This document shows, one piece after another, positions 10,550 to 22,565 of a stretch of DNA of 64,000 nt; the stretch's first letter is position 1; each line of letters opens with the position of its first letter. A program made the translations under genes and the position numbers. Source of the DNA: Timema cristinae (Eukaryota > Arthropoda > Insecta > Phasmatodea > Timematidae). Under the pieces are notes generated by a model. The model saw only the letters and a program-made list of their open reading frames with translations, did no database searches and was not told the origin of the DNA. The stretch lies in assembly GCA_039000515.1 (NCBI GenBank), contig JBCFYV010011135.1:5330212-5394211 (forward strand), read 5' to 3'.

Positions 10550-12997
10550 CTGCCTGTGGCCAACGTTCAGTTACGTTGCTCAATTATGACCTAGGAGGTT
10601 GTCCTACTTCGTATATCCTTACCATTTGATGAGTCACGATAGTGATTATAATAATACTAAGACTTTTTAATTCATAATTTAGAAAAAATTGTTTGACTCA
10701 TATATCCAAAGGGTATCGCAATATTCGCGAGACATAAAAGTTGACATTAACCACGCTTCGAACATCTTGCTTTTTCCATAACAAACTCAAATCTTACAAA
10801 TGAGATATTATTTGTATTCCCGTCACCCAACACAGATTGTCGATCTTTTAGTGAATTAACAAAATTAATCAAACTGTCACAACTTTATACGACCTTTTAC
10901 ATTTACATTCAATAATTTAGTAACCACGGAACTAAAACGCATTAAATAATAGAATAATAATAATCTAGATTTAATCATAATAATTAGCTAAAATTAAACA
11001 TTTATATTTTATAACAAAATCAACCAAGCTGACAAGTTTATTGAGTTCTATTAAAAATAGCATTTTGGGTGCATTAATAAAATCATATATATATATCATG
11101 AGTTTATCTTGTTGCAATAAGTAGTGAGCAAAAGGCCGTGAATCTGAATGAGACATTTTAATCGTTCTCGAATAAACTAATTTATTTTGAGCATCGTGCA
11201 GGAACTGCCGCAGAAAAAAAATGTCAGTGACGGCAGCTAACAAATTGATAGTAGTGAAATCATCGATGCCCACTTATAATAATTTTGATATTTAAGTGTG
11301 AGAATAGTGATATTTAACCATGTACTGTGCCAAATTAAATGTAATAGGTTGCTAGTAAATTTTTAAAAAAATCCCCCGGTTCGTCTCCTGAGGGGAACAA
11401 GCATGAGCTAAAAACTATCTGGATTAAATAAATGTACATTATTCTTTTTATAATTAATATTTAAAATACACATTACAAACAAAACATATCGGGTTGTTCT
11501 GACATAGGGGAAGGATCCAGGTAGGGTGGTAGCATGGTGGGGGTGTTGGATACAGTCAGCCCTCACATTCATTGCATTGTATTACTCAGCAACATATTTA
11601 ACTCTCCCGAATAGACCACAACTGAGACAATATTTCTAGCTATGGGAAAAAATAAAAATAAATCTCAGAATCACATTGACTGCAATAATGACTTTTTTTT
11701 GTTACTTATGTAATTAATAACGCCACGAGTTAATATTTATTTTATAAAATATAGTTTATCAAAATAAAGTACGTATAAACGTTCTTTATTTACTTTTATT
11801 ATTACTAAACAGTAATTCTACAGTACTTTAAAGAAGCGGAAATTTCCAATTTTTATCATATATCTGAAACTATTTGAGTTTGCGAAATAACTTATCAGTG
11901 TAATGTTCTAGTACTATAAGAAATAAAAAATATTATAATTTGATTTTTTAATATAAAATCAATAGTTTCTGAGTTACAAGCCACCATATATTATGATTTT
12001 TTTTAAGAAGCACTACTGTATATTGAAATACGAAATTTATTGTTAAGGTTTGATGTGGACAGAGATGTTCCTATTTTCTCGTTTTTTCGGGAACACTATA
12101 TTTTTTTCATCTATGACCTTTTGAATAGTGTTTCTCTACAATGTATATTATTATGTTGCATTTTGTTGCAGTTTTTTTTAGTAAATGTCTCTATTTTAAG
12201 ATAAAAGATAAAGTCTTTGCGGTGCACCGTACCATTCATTTAATTATGTAGGCCTACTTAACTAGTATAGTTGCCATTTTGTGACTATTCAACACATACC
12301 TAATCACACCGTTTCAGGGCAGGCAAAAAACTGTGCATATAGCTCAAATATCTGCGTTATTTTGTTATACAGGTGAATAAATAACCATTTTAATATTTTC
12401 ACACAATATTAAATACGGGAAATTAGATTCTTCTTATTGTTTGAATTAATCCAATTATTATTATCATCAGCGCTATTATTTTGTCACCACCAAAACTATT
12501 CTGGTAAGGATGTTTATCCCTAGAGAGCAGCCCAAGCTAGATTGATATTGCACTGACATCTATTAAGATAAACTAAAACTAAACATGTTAAAAAATTGGT
12601 TTTAGTAAGGAGAACAAATAATATTTTATTGTAAGAAAGGTTCAAGTAAAAGTATGTTTATCAGCCTGTTGTTTTGCAATTACTTACAGTAATTAGGCAA
12701 TAGGCTGTAAAATATATAAATGATGTGGTTTGATAAAACTTGTAAAATAAGGTGATTTATAAGCTAAACAAAAAGTGACAGGAGGCTAATTAAATATCTG
12801 ACAAGACAAAACATATTATGTATAACATTGATTTTGATATCATACGTGAAAAGTTGACAAAAATAATTTGATGTGTTTGAATTATGACTCAAAGTTGAAT
12901 CATTAAACTTTGCAAAATATGTTCGAAACATTAAAATTGATGAAAAGAATGAAATGATTTGGTTTGCAACTATACATACTTTTAACTTAAATAATTT
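10550..12997. other. AT-rich intergenic, no recognisable gene
   Basis: Very AT-rich. The minus open frame 10971-11273 has no domain, starting codon context or homologue in the window. No repeat partner was seen. Confidence 0.6.
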
Positions 12998-12999
12998 TA

Positions 13000-13256
13000 G
13001 TAAGTATCGACTAGAAAACCCAATGGTAAGAGACCATTGGGAAGACCTAGATGCAGATGGGAGGATAATATTATAATGAACCTGAAAGATATATGGTGTA
13101 GTGAGGTGGACTGGATAGAACTAACCCAAGATAGAGATAGGATCAAATGAGGGGAACTACGTATAGCTAGCTTAAGATAAGGATAGGGGCGTACTTTTGT
13201 AAAGAGCGGCAATGCACTTTGGAGTTCCTAATGCCAGAGAGTAAGTAAGTAAATAA
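13000..13256 (+). pseudogene. 3' end of a non-LTR retrotransposon (LINE) ORF
   Basis: In frame from 13025 the translation reads GKRPLGRPRCRWEDNIIMNL and then DWIELTQDRDRI before TGA. The G-RP-GRPR-RWEDN motif with DWI-LAQDRD is the familiar C-terminal tail of reverse transcriptases of arthropod LINEs. The sequence ends in a GTAA-type repeat (13241-13256), as expected of a LINE 3' end. It is 5' truncated; the catalytic RT region is absent. Confidence 0.7.
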
Positions 13257-13949
13257 GACTTTATCTCTAGTCATATTGATCGTGTCAACAAATTGCTACA
13301 AAACGAGCTAGTCTATCAGATAGACACGGATTTTCATTTAAATTGTACAATTTCTGCGGTGAATATGTTTAGGGTGTCATTTTATTCGGTTGTCTGTGTA
13401 GATTATGAATATGGCAGCTCGGAAATTGAAATTGGTAGCTTTCTCATCTTTTTGTTAAAAAAAAGTTGAAAAAAAACGCACTTTTTTATTTTTTTTACCT
13501 TACTTAACATAAAAAAAATTTTTTAATATCCGTGCAAAGTTTGTTTACCTATAAATTCTCTTTTAAAAAAAAGGTTAAGTTCATTTTTAAGGTTGAACCA
13601 ACGATTAAAATCGCTAAAGATGGTCAAACCTGAATAATATCCCGCTATTCTGGCTTTTAAATACATCACGCAAAATCCAACAAACTGAATTTTATATGTA
13701 ATTATAACATATTAACATGTAATTCCTATTCACAAAACAAAATTTGTTTAATTTCTATTACATCACAAAGTATATCATCAGTCTTTCCTGTTTTAGTTTT
13801 ACGGTTGACACAAACAAGTACGGTAAATTCATACTTTGGTAAGGTTTACGCATATTTATTTACACATATCTTAGTAATGGTACCGTACATATTAATTATA
13901 TGGTGATATTTTCTACAAACCCACTTATTTATATAGTTGTTAAAACAGC
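13257..13949. other. AT-rich intergenic
   Basis: Poly-T/A-rich tracts; nothing recognisable. Confidence 0.6.
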
Positions 13950-14910
13950 CGGGCCTTTTCTGGATGAGAAAAAAACGGATTGCAAGTTTCTCTTCTTCAC
14001 GTGTTTGGCAGTAATCTTTCACCTTCTTTCTTGCAGATTCAATCTCCTCGGTCTTTTTTTTAGGTGAGTGTTATAGGCCACAGTCACTTCAGAATAAGTC
14101 TGTTGTGGTTTTATTACTAGAGTCTACTCTATGCAATGTCCCACTGGCAAACAAATTTTGTTCCGAGTTATCAATGTTACCCGCTATCATAAGAGCACAT
14201 TATCTGGTTTTTATACAGGTATAAAAGTAGACGGAATAATAACTTTACCTTCTTGCAGAGATTCAATATTTCCAAGCGCCTCCAGAGTCTTTCAATACGT
14301 CATAGCTGACGCCATGACCCAGTTTATTTATTAGCCGAAGAGCAGTGGTATTGTTGGTTAAACCTTTGATCACAGATGGGAAGGGGAGGCCCCCATACGC
14401 TTTGGATTACGTATACCTACAGCACAGTAAACCAAATCCGGTTCCAATGATAATTGGCGATATTTAGCCCGAGAACTTGATTTTGATATTAGTCCTTCAA
14501 TTAACAGTATCAATTATTTTGGAATGTATTTGTATATTTCTTCAACACTTAAATCTTCTTCCATCGGTGGCCACGCAAGTCGTTTTTTAACTTGCTTTAT
14601 TTTCTCATATAAGACCTCACCTGCTATTTTGCAAAGTACTTTTGAAGACTCACAGTCCTTTAAACCTGCTTCAGCTTGTGTTGCAAAGATAGGTTTTCAA
14701 TAACAACAGCTTCTAATTTTAGTGAAGATGGAAATACCAGTACATTCTTGTGACTTGCATGGACAAAATGTATTGAATCGCCCATTTTCTTCTTCTTATT
14801 TTACTAGTGAACTTGGTAAGCTTCTAACCATTCAAGACCACAAGCAGAAAATTCATCCTCCATCATGGAACGAATATTAGCCAGAGGAATGATTCTGGGT
14901 TCTTAAACTA
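13950..14910 (-). pseudogene. Decayed minus-strand protein-coding region, family unknown
   Basis: Read on the minus strand, consecutive frame segments give protein-like text: MMEDEFSACGLEWLEAYQVH (about 14865), then KVLCKIAGEVLYEKIKQVKK (about 14640), SSSRAKYRQLSLEPDLVYCA and NKLGHGVSYDVL (about 14300). Frames are broken by stops (for instance after YQVH) and indels. The composition (charged Lys/Glu helices, a GHGVSYD motif) looks coding, and similar text occurs, as far as I recall, in large uncharacterised lineage-expanded proteins of invertebrates; that memory is not firm. It has no visible partner in this window. It could be transposon-derived. The small plus-strand frame 14131-14334 is its shadow. 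Confidence 0.45.
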
Positions 14911-14931
14911 GATTTTGACATATGGCCATGA

Positions 14932-15830
14932 ATGCTTTATCTTCAACTGTATCATACTCACATGAACGGGTTTTCCTTTCTCTTTGTCCACGACGATAAA
15001 GGATACGACACTAATCATTGTGACATGATTTGTGATAAACTGCATCACTTAACACTTATCTATTTTTGCCCTGTACCTAAAATTATTGATGCAATATTGT
15101 TTTTGTCGGTACTCTATGGATGTTATTTTCAAATTTTCAAAATTATTTTGTCTCGAGAGAGCCACAACCGACGCTTGTCTGAATCACGTCCAAGCCTATG
15201 TGAAAACCGCAGGCACTCCAACGCAGATATTATTAAACCTTGGAACCCAGTTTACTGGAATAAAAACTGTCCCGAGATCTGAAAATTTTAGGAGTGCAAC
15301 TTACTTTTAGCTCTGTGCGCCATCCGGCATCTAATCCTAGTGAAAGAGGAATGAGATAAACAGGCCGATTCCTGAGATGTTACTGTCACACCAAACACAC
15401 TACGTGGTCATCTTATGTACCTTTGTTGGAGGATTTGCTAAATTCACTGACACGTAGTTCCACAATGCTTACCCCTTATGAAGTCCACTTTGGAGAGGTA
15501 AAGAAGACATTCCTGGACCAACATGTTTCCGACCCAGGACTGCGTGAAGGGAAGACAGGGGGTGACGATCCTGAGACCATCCTGTCATTGTTGAAGAAGA
15601 GGGCTGCTAGCAGTGAAGTCCACCAACAGACGCCTACGACAACAGGAGCGTAAACATAAATTGCCGATCAAAATTGGTGACAAGGTGTTGAAACGCAACA
15701 ACCCGGTGTCTGATTTGTATTGCAAGGAAACAAAAAAATTGTTCAAACTTTATTCTGGGCCTTTGTTATTTCCAGAACTATACAGAGAAATTCTTTTGAT
15801 CTAATTGTACCAGAAAGCAACAAGATACGT
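14932..15830 (+). pseudogene. pol: Ty3/gypsy integrase fragment (element D)
   Basis: Scattered frames give an integrase core: FSKLFCLERATTDACLNHVQ and LGTQFTGIKT (15093-15280; the second catalytic Asp of the usual SDxGTQFTG is lost here), HPASNPSERG in another frame (15320-15360), then LLNSLTRSSTMLTPYEVHFG (15430-15490) and a C-terminal KLPIKIGDKVLKRNNPVSDL (15658-15720). This is the order of a Ty3/gypsy integrase from catalytic domain to C-terminal chromatin- or DNA-binding part. Several frameshifts and stops. RT, RNase H and protease are not recognisable upstream, so it is a truncated relic unrelated in detail to elements A-C. Confidence 0.65.
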
Positions 15831-15938
15831 GGAGTGTACAATGCTACATTGTTGACACAATGGGTGGCGTAAGTGGTCTGTGTGATGCCATACATATTGT
15901 TGCTGCAAGAGAGAAATATTCGGTTGTTGTTCTCACAT

Positions 15939-15971
15939 ATAATTTATATATATATATATATATATATTTTA

Positions 15972-16027
<56 letters not shown>

Positions 16028-16041
16028 ACACACACACACAC
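15939..16041. repeat. (TA)n followed by (CA)n microsatellite
   Basis: About 85 bp of alternating TA with small interruptions then CACACACACACA. The open frames through it (15844-16041 minus, 15860-16150 plus), rich in YIYIY, are repeat artefacts. Confidence 0.97.
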
Positions 16042-16990
16042 GACATGCTCTTTGGGAATACCTGTGACACCACTTTCACTTGTTGTGAATGCGGTTGTCA
16101 GGAGCCCATTGGAAGCCTGTGAAAAGATGGATGTGTTTCTTTTCGGATGAAAGGAAATAGTGGATTGGTATATTTTTCTATTTTTTCTCTTCAGAGAAAA
16201 TATAAAGGAAGGATTACTGGAATAAGGGATGGTGTACCAAATTAAACATGATACCAGAGGAGGAGAAGAGAACTTTCTTCTCTTCTCCTCCTCTGGTATG
16301 TTTAATTTGGGAAGAAGGAAGAGAGAGGAGATTATTGTACATATTATTTATTTATTCTATTTAAGATGAAGTATTTATTCGCAGGGTTTTGTTTTACTTG
16401 GTATTCTTCTGCTAAAAGAGCGGAAAAGAGAGAAAATAAACAATTGTGAAGAAGAGGGGTGATAGAAGGACAAATAAAAAAAGATAATTTTATTATTTTG
16501 TATCGTCAAGGAAGAAGATGGAGGTGTTTGTTTCGGTCTTATATAGTTTGTTTGGTTTTCTACACACTAGAGGAAGAGGGCGACAGAATAGTACATGTTG
16601 TTACATTACGAATCTTGGCGGGCGTTAATAGTCGCCTATTAACCCCCACGTTGTGTCGCCATTTGTTACACTTACGTTTCTTCAGCCCCTTGTTGGAATG
16701 CTATTAGTTACACTTTTCGCGTTCCTTCCCTCATTGGACGTCATTTATTACACTTCGTAATATTTTTGATTATAAATGCCCCACGTTGTGTCGCTATTTG
16801 CTATATTACATAACAGAGTCATTCGTAAATCTTTATTTCTATTACGCAACTATGTGCTTTACTTATAATGTCTCGTTCCTTATAATTAGACTTTAATAAA
16901 TGATAATATATCACATAAAGTTTGTTATCTGTTTATTCTTTAAATTGAAATCATTTTGTTATTAGTATTTTATAATCGAAACACTCATGT
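16042..16990. other. Intergenic with hairpin and a duplicated motif
   Basis: Apart from the hairpin at 16237-16310, it holds two copies of CCCACGTTGTGTCG (16646 and 16782) about 136 bp apart, each followed by an ATTTG(T/C)TA stretch; perhaps LTR debris. The open frame 16459-16707 has no domain. Confidence 0.5.
16237..16310. repeat. Near-perfect 74-bp hairpin
   Basis: CCAAATTAAACAT, then ACCAGAGGAGGAGAAGAGAA, is followed after CTTTC by its reverse complement; the only difference is an extra GAT in the left arm. No open frame or element boundary coincides with it. Confidence 0.9.
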
Positions 16991-17090
16991 NNNNNNNNNN
17001 NNNNNNNNNNNNNNNNNNNNNNNNNNNNNNNNNNNNNNNNNNNNNNNNNNNNNNNNNNNNNNNNNNNNNNNNNNNNNNNNNNNNNNNNNN
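16991..17090. other. Assembly gap (100 N)
   Basis: Exactly 100 N, the usual placeholder for a gap of unknown length. Confidence 0.99.
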
Positions 17091-17994
17091 TCAATGGCTC
17101 ACAAACACCCTTTATCATGCAGCAATGATTGTGGCAACCAATATTCTGACCATGTGATGGGTTTTGTCCAACAAAATTAATTGTTTAGAGTTAGGGTCAA
17201 TCAGCAATGATCTCAGTCAGTAGCATCGTCCGTAAAATCAAATATGAGAAACTGTACATTAGTCTGTTGTTCCATTCCTTGGTGTGTTGTTTATTAACAC
17301 ACAGGAGGTTATTTTTTATCCTTCGCAATTACAATAATCTCGTGTAGCTATAAACTCATGTTAAGGTTAGAGCAACAAGACGAACATGGTCTGTGATTCA
17401 CCCACAAATATTAAAATTTCATTTGCTTGAAATCCAACAATAACGTTCACGTTTTCTCTGAAACTACTGTTTAGTTTCAGAGTATTTGTTCAAGGGCAAG
17501 CCACGCCAATGGAGCCAAAAGAACTACTTGTGCCAGTGAAACTAGTTTTATTTGAATCAAAACATGAATGTAAAACCATAAACAGAACAAATCCATCTCT
17601 ATCTTTCCTAAATTCTCCCATTGGTGACACATCCGGGTTGATGCCAAATGACGGGAGGAAATGGACTTAGTATGATAATAGAAGATCTATTCATTTTGAC
17701 AATCCAGACTTAACAATTTTTGATGATAAAATCGAATAAAGCATCAAAATGTGATCATTATTTTTAGTGAGATAAATGCTTGAAAAATTTATATTTCTTG
17801 TTAACCCTGAATACTAAGGCCTTCTAAAAGTTTAACAAACTATTTCTATTTATTTTTTATTAGGGTATTTAAGGGTAACTCAGCACACTAGACTTTCTAT
17901 GAGCAAGAGTAAAAGGACCTAGACATTTTGTAAAAAGAATGGTATTTTTCATATATATTCCAGGCTTCGTATACATGCGACAATGAAAATGGGA
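17091..17994. other. Intergenic, no recognisable gene
   Basis: No domain is seen. A small 11-bp-arm hairpin (CTCTGAAACTA / TAGTTTCAGAG) lies at 17456-17482. Confidence 0.55.
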
Positions 17995-18170
17995 CAAAAA
18001 GCTTTACTTTTGCTCAGAAGGAAGTTGTACTATGGCTTTTTATTTCCCAAGAAAAGTCCGTCAACCCCAACTTGGTTTGAACCAACAAACATCGGTTCCA
18101 GAGCCAAACAGTTTACTCCAAGAGCACCGAGGTCAACTAACACAACCTATCCTGTACATCGTTACACTAT
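17995..18170 (-). mobile_element. tRNA-derived SINE-like fragment
   Basis: On the minus strand: TTAGTTGACCTCGGTGC, then GTTGGTTCAAACCAAG, resembling pol III boxes A and B. The open frame across it (17983-18183, plus) is probably incidental. No TSD was identified. Confidence 0.4.
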
Positions 18171-19399
18171 AGATAATATATAATAAATAGAACTCACATT
18201 TTGTTATAGTATTGATTTATCCTAAGCCGAGACCTGACGTGAACAAAGCCAAGAGGAAGTCTATGTTCTGAATTGTTACTGAACGGACTTTCTATAGCAT
18301 ACATTCACTAAATAGTCCCTCCTATGTTTTGTATTAAACTGGTTTTAAAATAACATTAAAAATTATTATAACAACAATTATCCTTTCATTTGATTTAGAG
18401 ATTATAGTTTAAGCTTTGCCAGTGCAATTTGAATACCAACAAACTCCTGACTCAACGCTGTGAGAACCTATGGTACAGTCCTTATCTCATGGTAATGTCA
18501 AATCACCAACGGTCAGACGACAGTTCATCTCGGTAGCATTTAGTGATGGTAGTGGGTGTTGTAACTTTCCATCTATTTATGGTGTTAGTTGAGTGTGGCC
18601 CGAGTTTTGTAAAACATAAGACAGGATATTTAAAAGCATTAAAGAATACAAAAATTCATAGTGACTTGATTAACCATAGAACAGAATACACATTGTCACG
18701 CCTGTTTAAAATATTGCACTCGTCTTGAACCAATCATGTAGGTCCTTCTAGTAGTGATTGTTGAGTCTCTCAGGTTAGGGTGAATCAATAATAATGTTTA
18801 TTTGATCATAACATACTAACTTAGGTCAGCTTACCTTTAATTTATATTTTTACTTTATAAGTGATACATTTGCTTATTGTATAGCATTTGTTTGATGAAA
18901 GAGATTCGAAACTAAATATCAACTAAAGATTTATATTTAATACATTTGATTGTTTCAGTTTAGATTTCAGTTTTATTGGTTCATTTAGTGCGTATGTATA
19001 TATGACTAAGATTTAGTATCGTCAAAACCAGCACATGTTTTATCATGGCTAACCTAAATCAAATATTTTATAAATATATAAGAAAAGCATAAACCAGCTC
19101 TTAGTATTAAAAAACATACCGTATGGTACAAAATCAAAAATCTCAATGCCTCTTTTGGTATAATAAAACTATATTTTACTTATAGATTCATTAAAAGTAT
19201 AATATTGAAAAAAAAAAAATGCTTTATACTTGTCAGTAACTATTATAAATACTTGTTATTTCGTTTAATGCCCAATGTGTTTGTAACATTATATAGCTTT
19301 GCTTTGGCCCACATATAATGAGAACAAGAACTAATCTGTGATAAGATATATTTATGATATTAAATCATAGTTGTATTGTAGATGTATATATGAAGAAAG
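18171..19399. other. AT-rich intergenic, no recognisable gene
   Basis: No gene is seen; open frame 18543-18728 has no domain. Confidence 0.55.
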
Positions 19400-19919
19400 T
19401 ACCAATAGTGTTGCCTTTGATGGCGTTATTAAAATTGACATGAAGGTATATTTCAAGTTTTTAAACATGAAAAACATGCATTTTATTTACACTTGGGATT
19501 TTTTTAAACTATTAATGTTGAAACTTTTTTCCAATACTTTGCTTAATCTTTCCGGATTTAATCATGGAGGTTCTTATAAAATTGTGTTTGAAATAGAACT
19601 AACTTTCAGTGCCCAGAAAGAATGTGTGTTTTTTTAAGGACAGTTTAACTAATTTTTGAAACTCATTGAAATAGGTGCAGTAAAAGCGGTAAAGATGGTT
19701 TTAACTCTAACTTTTTTCACCTATATCTAAAACCTACTTAATTTCCTTATTTGAATATTTACCTAAAAATTGTGTTCTCTTTGTCCAGAATGAATAATAA
19801 TGGAGGTGTTAGAATTTCCCTTAAAATTAAACACTTAATACAAATATTACACATCTATTTACTTATTGAAACATTTTCACACAAATAGCATATGTACTTT
19901 CACTGTAATGAATGGATAA
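19400..19919 (-). other. 3' flank of zinc-finger locus ZNF-2, duplicated at 63.1 kb
   Basis: Alignable with 63130-63650: shared blocks include CTTTCCGGATTTAATCAT, GTTCTTATAAAATTGTGT and TAAACACTTAAT in the same order. It lies downstream of the zinc-finger frame on the minus strand, so it is the probable 3' UTR and flank. The open frame 19371-19637 on the plus strand is incidental. Confidence 0.65.
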
Positions 19920-20943
19920 AACGGTGACTGTAGGGCTTGAAGCCCTTATTACAAAATATTAATTATACTTTCTTTGTTCTGAATGGATAAGAAGGTGATT
20001 GGATAAATAACTCTCCACCTTGAAGATCATATCACAAACATCACACTTATAATTGTTTTGCTCTGAATGAGTAAGAAGGTGACTTCTTAAATTCTTCTTC
20101 GCCTTGAAGCCCTTATCACAAACATCACACTTATAATTTCTTTGATTTGAATGGATAAGAAGGTGACTTCTTAAATTATTCTTCGCCTTGAAGATCTTAT
20201 CACAAACATCACACTTATAATTGTTTTGCTCTGAATGAGTAAGAAGGTGACTTCTTAAATTCTTCTTCGCCTTGAAGCCCTTATCACAAACATCACACTT
20301 ATAATTTCTTTGATTTGAATGGATAAGAAGGTGACTTCTTAAATTATTCTTCGCCTTGAAGCCTTATCACAAACATCACACTTATAATTTCTTTGATCTG
20401 AATGTACAAGAAGGTGTTGTATAAATAACCCTTCACCTTGAATAACTTATCACAAACATCACACTTATACTTTCTTTGTTTGAATGAATAAAAAGGTGAC
20501 TGTTTAAATTTTTCTTCCACATGTAGCTCTTATCACAAACATCAATCACACTAATACTTTCTTTGTTTTGAATGAACTAGAAGGTGGTCATTAGGACACC
20601 CCTTTTCTTTGATATCCTCATTGCAAACAATACACTTGTACATTCTATGTAGAGTATAGATCAGATTTTCCTTGGTATTAATGTGCTCAATAGTAGAATC
20701 TTCTAAATCACACACTTTTTTAAATAAATTTACATGTTTCTTCTCAATTATTTCTTGACAAGATCTTGTACTGTTTTCACCAAGTGAATCATTCAGAAAA
20801 ATATTCTCCTTCTGACCCATTAATTTAAAGTTTCTTTTGTCTTCTTTGTGAATTAAACATTTCTCTAAACTAAAATATTTAAATGATATCGAAACATCAG
20901 TAACTTTTGACAGTATGTCTAGAGTGGAAGGTGTGAATTCAGT
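19920..20943 (-). pseudogene. C2H2 zinc-finger terminal exon (ZNF-2), partly intact
   Basis: The exon starts at 20943 after a good acceptor (TTTCATTACAG, AG at 20945-20944) in phase 0: TEFTPSTLDILSKVTDVS leads into MGQKENIF (20820) and one atypical finger (CIVCNEDIKEKGCPNDHLLVH). A TAG replaces a Lys codon at 20551-20553 and an insertion follows. Later fingers carry three single-base deletions, the last just upstream of 20362. From there to the TAA at 19961-19959 the frame is open: about five fingers of the type CDVCDKGFKAKKNLRSHLLT with linker HSEQ. Fingers alternate GF/KK and IF/KN types with a 168-bp period. No KRAB, ZAD or BTB domain is visible. Either a pseudogene or a gene with assembly errors; C2H2 arrays normally bind nucleic acid in the nucleus. 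Confidence 0.85.
20041..20360 (-). repeat. Tandem duplication of a two-finger, 168-bp module
   Basis: 20041-20192 and 20209-20360 are identical base for base at an offset of 168 bp (two 84-bp fingers). The identity contrasts with the decayed neighbours and points to very recent duplication or gene conversion. Predicted helix contact residues at -1, 2, 3, 6 are A,K,N,S and A,N,N,S, so the module repeats nearly the same specificity. Confidence 0.92.
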
Positions 20944-20945
20944 CT

Positions 20946-21419
20946 GTAATGAAATTATAAATAAAAATTAAAAAATTAGTCTATATAATTATTAAATAAA
21001 AACATATATATTGGTTTTTAAGTCTTAAAAGTTTAATATATGAGCTACCAAACTAACATTATCATACATATTAAGAAGGAAAATCATAACCTAACTAGAG
21101 TAAGATTAAAAATAAAATAAAAATACAACTAAAATAATCAATGGAATTAGGTCAATGCTCCTTGAAGTAATTTCTGGTATTTGAGTTATGTACAAAAATA
21201 TTATGTTCCAGAACATGAACTAGAAATAGTTATACCTACAAAACCTGAAGATAAATTAGAATTTTTTGATTTTGATGAAAAACAATTTATTGCTGCCCAA
21301 AAGAAAGCCAAATGTTAAATATCATGCAAAGATAATGTGTTAAATTTATCTTTGCATTGTCTTTCTACAGATTCAGTGTTAGCATATATTAAAAAAAATA
21401 GTGTTAAGATATTATAAAA
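20946..21419 (-). other. Intron of ZNF-2 homologous to the intron at 28.5-28.8 kb
   Basis: AACATGAACT...GAAGATAAATTAGAATTTTTT (21213-21268) matches 28713-28770 upstream of the ZNF-3 terminal exon, so the duplicated unit included intron sequence and not only the exon. This excludes spread of the zinc-finger exons by retroposition of mRNA. Confidence 0.65.
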
Positions 21420-21515
21420 ATTGAAAAATGATACCTGGACACTGGAATCGAACCTGGGTCATCAATTGAGTTAGGTGTCATCTTTCAATTTCCAGAATAT
21501 GATATATATGTGGAG
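21420..21515 (-). mobile_element. tRNA-like SINE piece
   Basis: Minus strand contains GACCCAGGTTCGATTCCAG (box-B-like) next to AATTGAAAGATGACACCT, matching 8088-8165. Confidence 0.5.
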
Positions 21516-21959
21516 TGTTCACTCACTAAATGCATGCATAATAGATTTGGCTATTTGATTCTTAATAGTGTTAAAATGAGAAATTTATAATAATTCAGAA
21601 GAACCGTAGACATATTTGTGAATAGGAATAGAATGAAACTAGCCATTTAGGAAAAACAACCATCAGTATACCTGCCTGGGATTCAAATAAGGTCCTCTTT
21701 AAAATCAGAATTTCAGTCTATTGATAAAATGACACCTTATATTGTTCAATCACTCTTGAGTGTTTTAAGTTTTGTTGTTGTGATGATAGAAAATATAACC
21801 GTAATAAAGAACACAACTCAAAAGTATTTAAACTACACCTGACTAGATTATTAAGTGGCTGGACAGGACTAAATAAATGAGTAATAAGCTTATATGCAAT
21901 AATTAAATAATTGATTATTTTTTACCATAGTCTTACCAACTTTCTTGTTTTAAGTATAT

Positions 21960-22165
21960 GTACTAATAACTTCAATGAGTTACATATTAGGAATGTTAAA
22001 TTCAGTGGATTTGTACCCTTATTTGCGTGAAGTGAGGGTGGAAAACTATTTAGGGAAAACCACCTTAAGTTCATCCGAATGGGATTATAAGCTCGTTCTC
22101 CCTGTCAGTGTCAGGCTGGTCTTACAGAAGAGGGATCTCTTAAACCACCAAGCCAGGTAAACCAT
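21960..22165 (-). mobile_element. SINE family alpha, diverged
   Basis: Same block order as the complete copy at 23781-24042: GGTGGAAAACTATTTAGGG, AAACCACCTTAAGTTCA, CTCGTTCTCCCTGTCAGTG. The open frame 21975-22160 lies entirely within it and is incidental. Confidence 0.65.
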
Positions 22166-22384
22166 TATAAATTTGTATATAAGATATTTTTGGTATTTTA
22201 AAAGCTATAATAACTTGCTTTATTTAATCAAAATAATTGAAACATACATGATAAACATACAACAATATAATAATCAGTAGAGTAATTTAACTTTCACTTT
22301 CAATAATTATTTGAGCTATTTAATATACTTTCTAAACTGAAAGATAATTATATCATCACATGTATTAGGACTTAGAAACTAACT

Positions 22385-22565
22385 TAAATTCAGAACTAAC
22401 ACAACAACCTGCCCCTGAATATTAATTCCTCACTGTGAAAGTAGAAACCCACATTTTACCAATGATAATATTTCTGTCAAGCAAGGGAATGGAACCCAGC
22501 ACCCTTAACTAAGAATACAGACTGGATAACGACTGAGCTAAGGTGTTGAACTGGTTAAGTGAAGT
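22385..22565 (-). mobile_element. SINE family gamma
   Basis: Shares CCTCACTGTGAAAG...ACCCACATTTTACCAATGAT with 38520-38610, followed by a minus-strand box-B-like CTGGGTTCCATTCCC and a tRNA-like end (CTTAGCTCAGTCGTTATCC, minus). Confidence 0.55.

Noticed and set aside
15844..16150. Open frames rich in Ile/Tyr on both strands
   Set aside because: Artefact of the TA/CA microsatellite.
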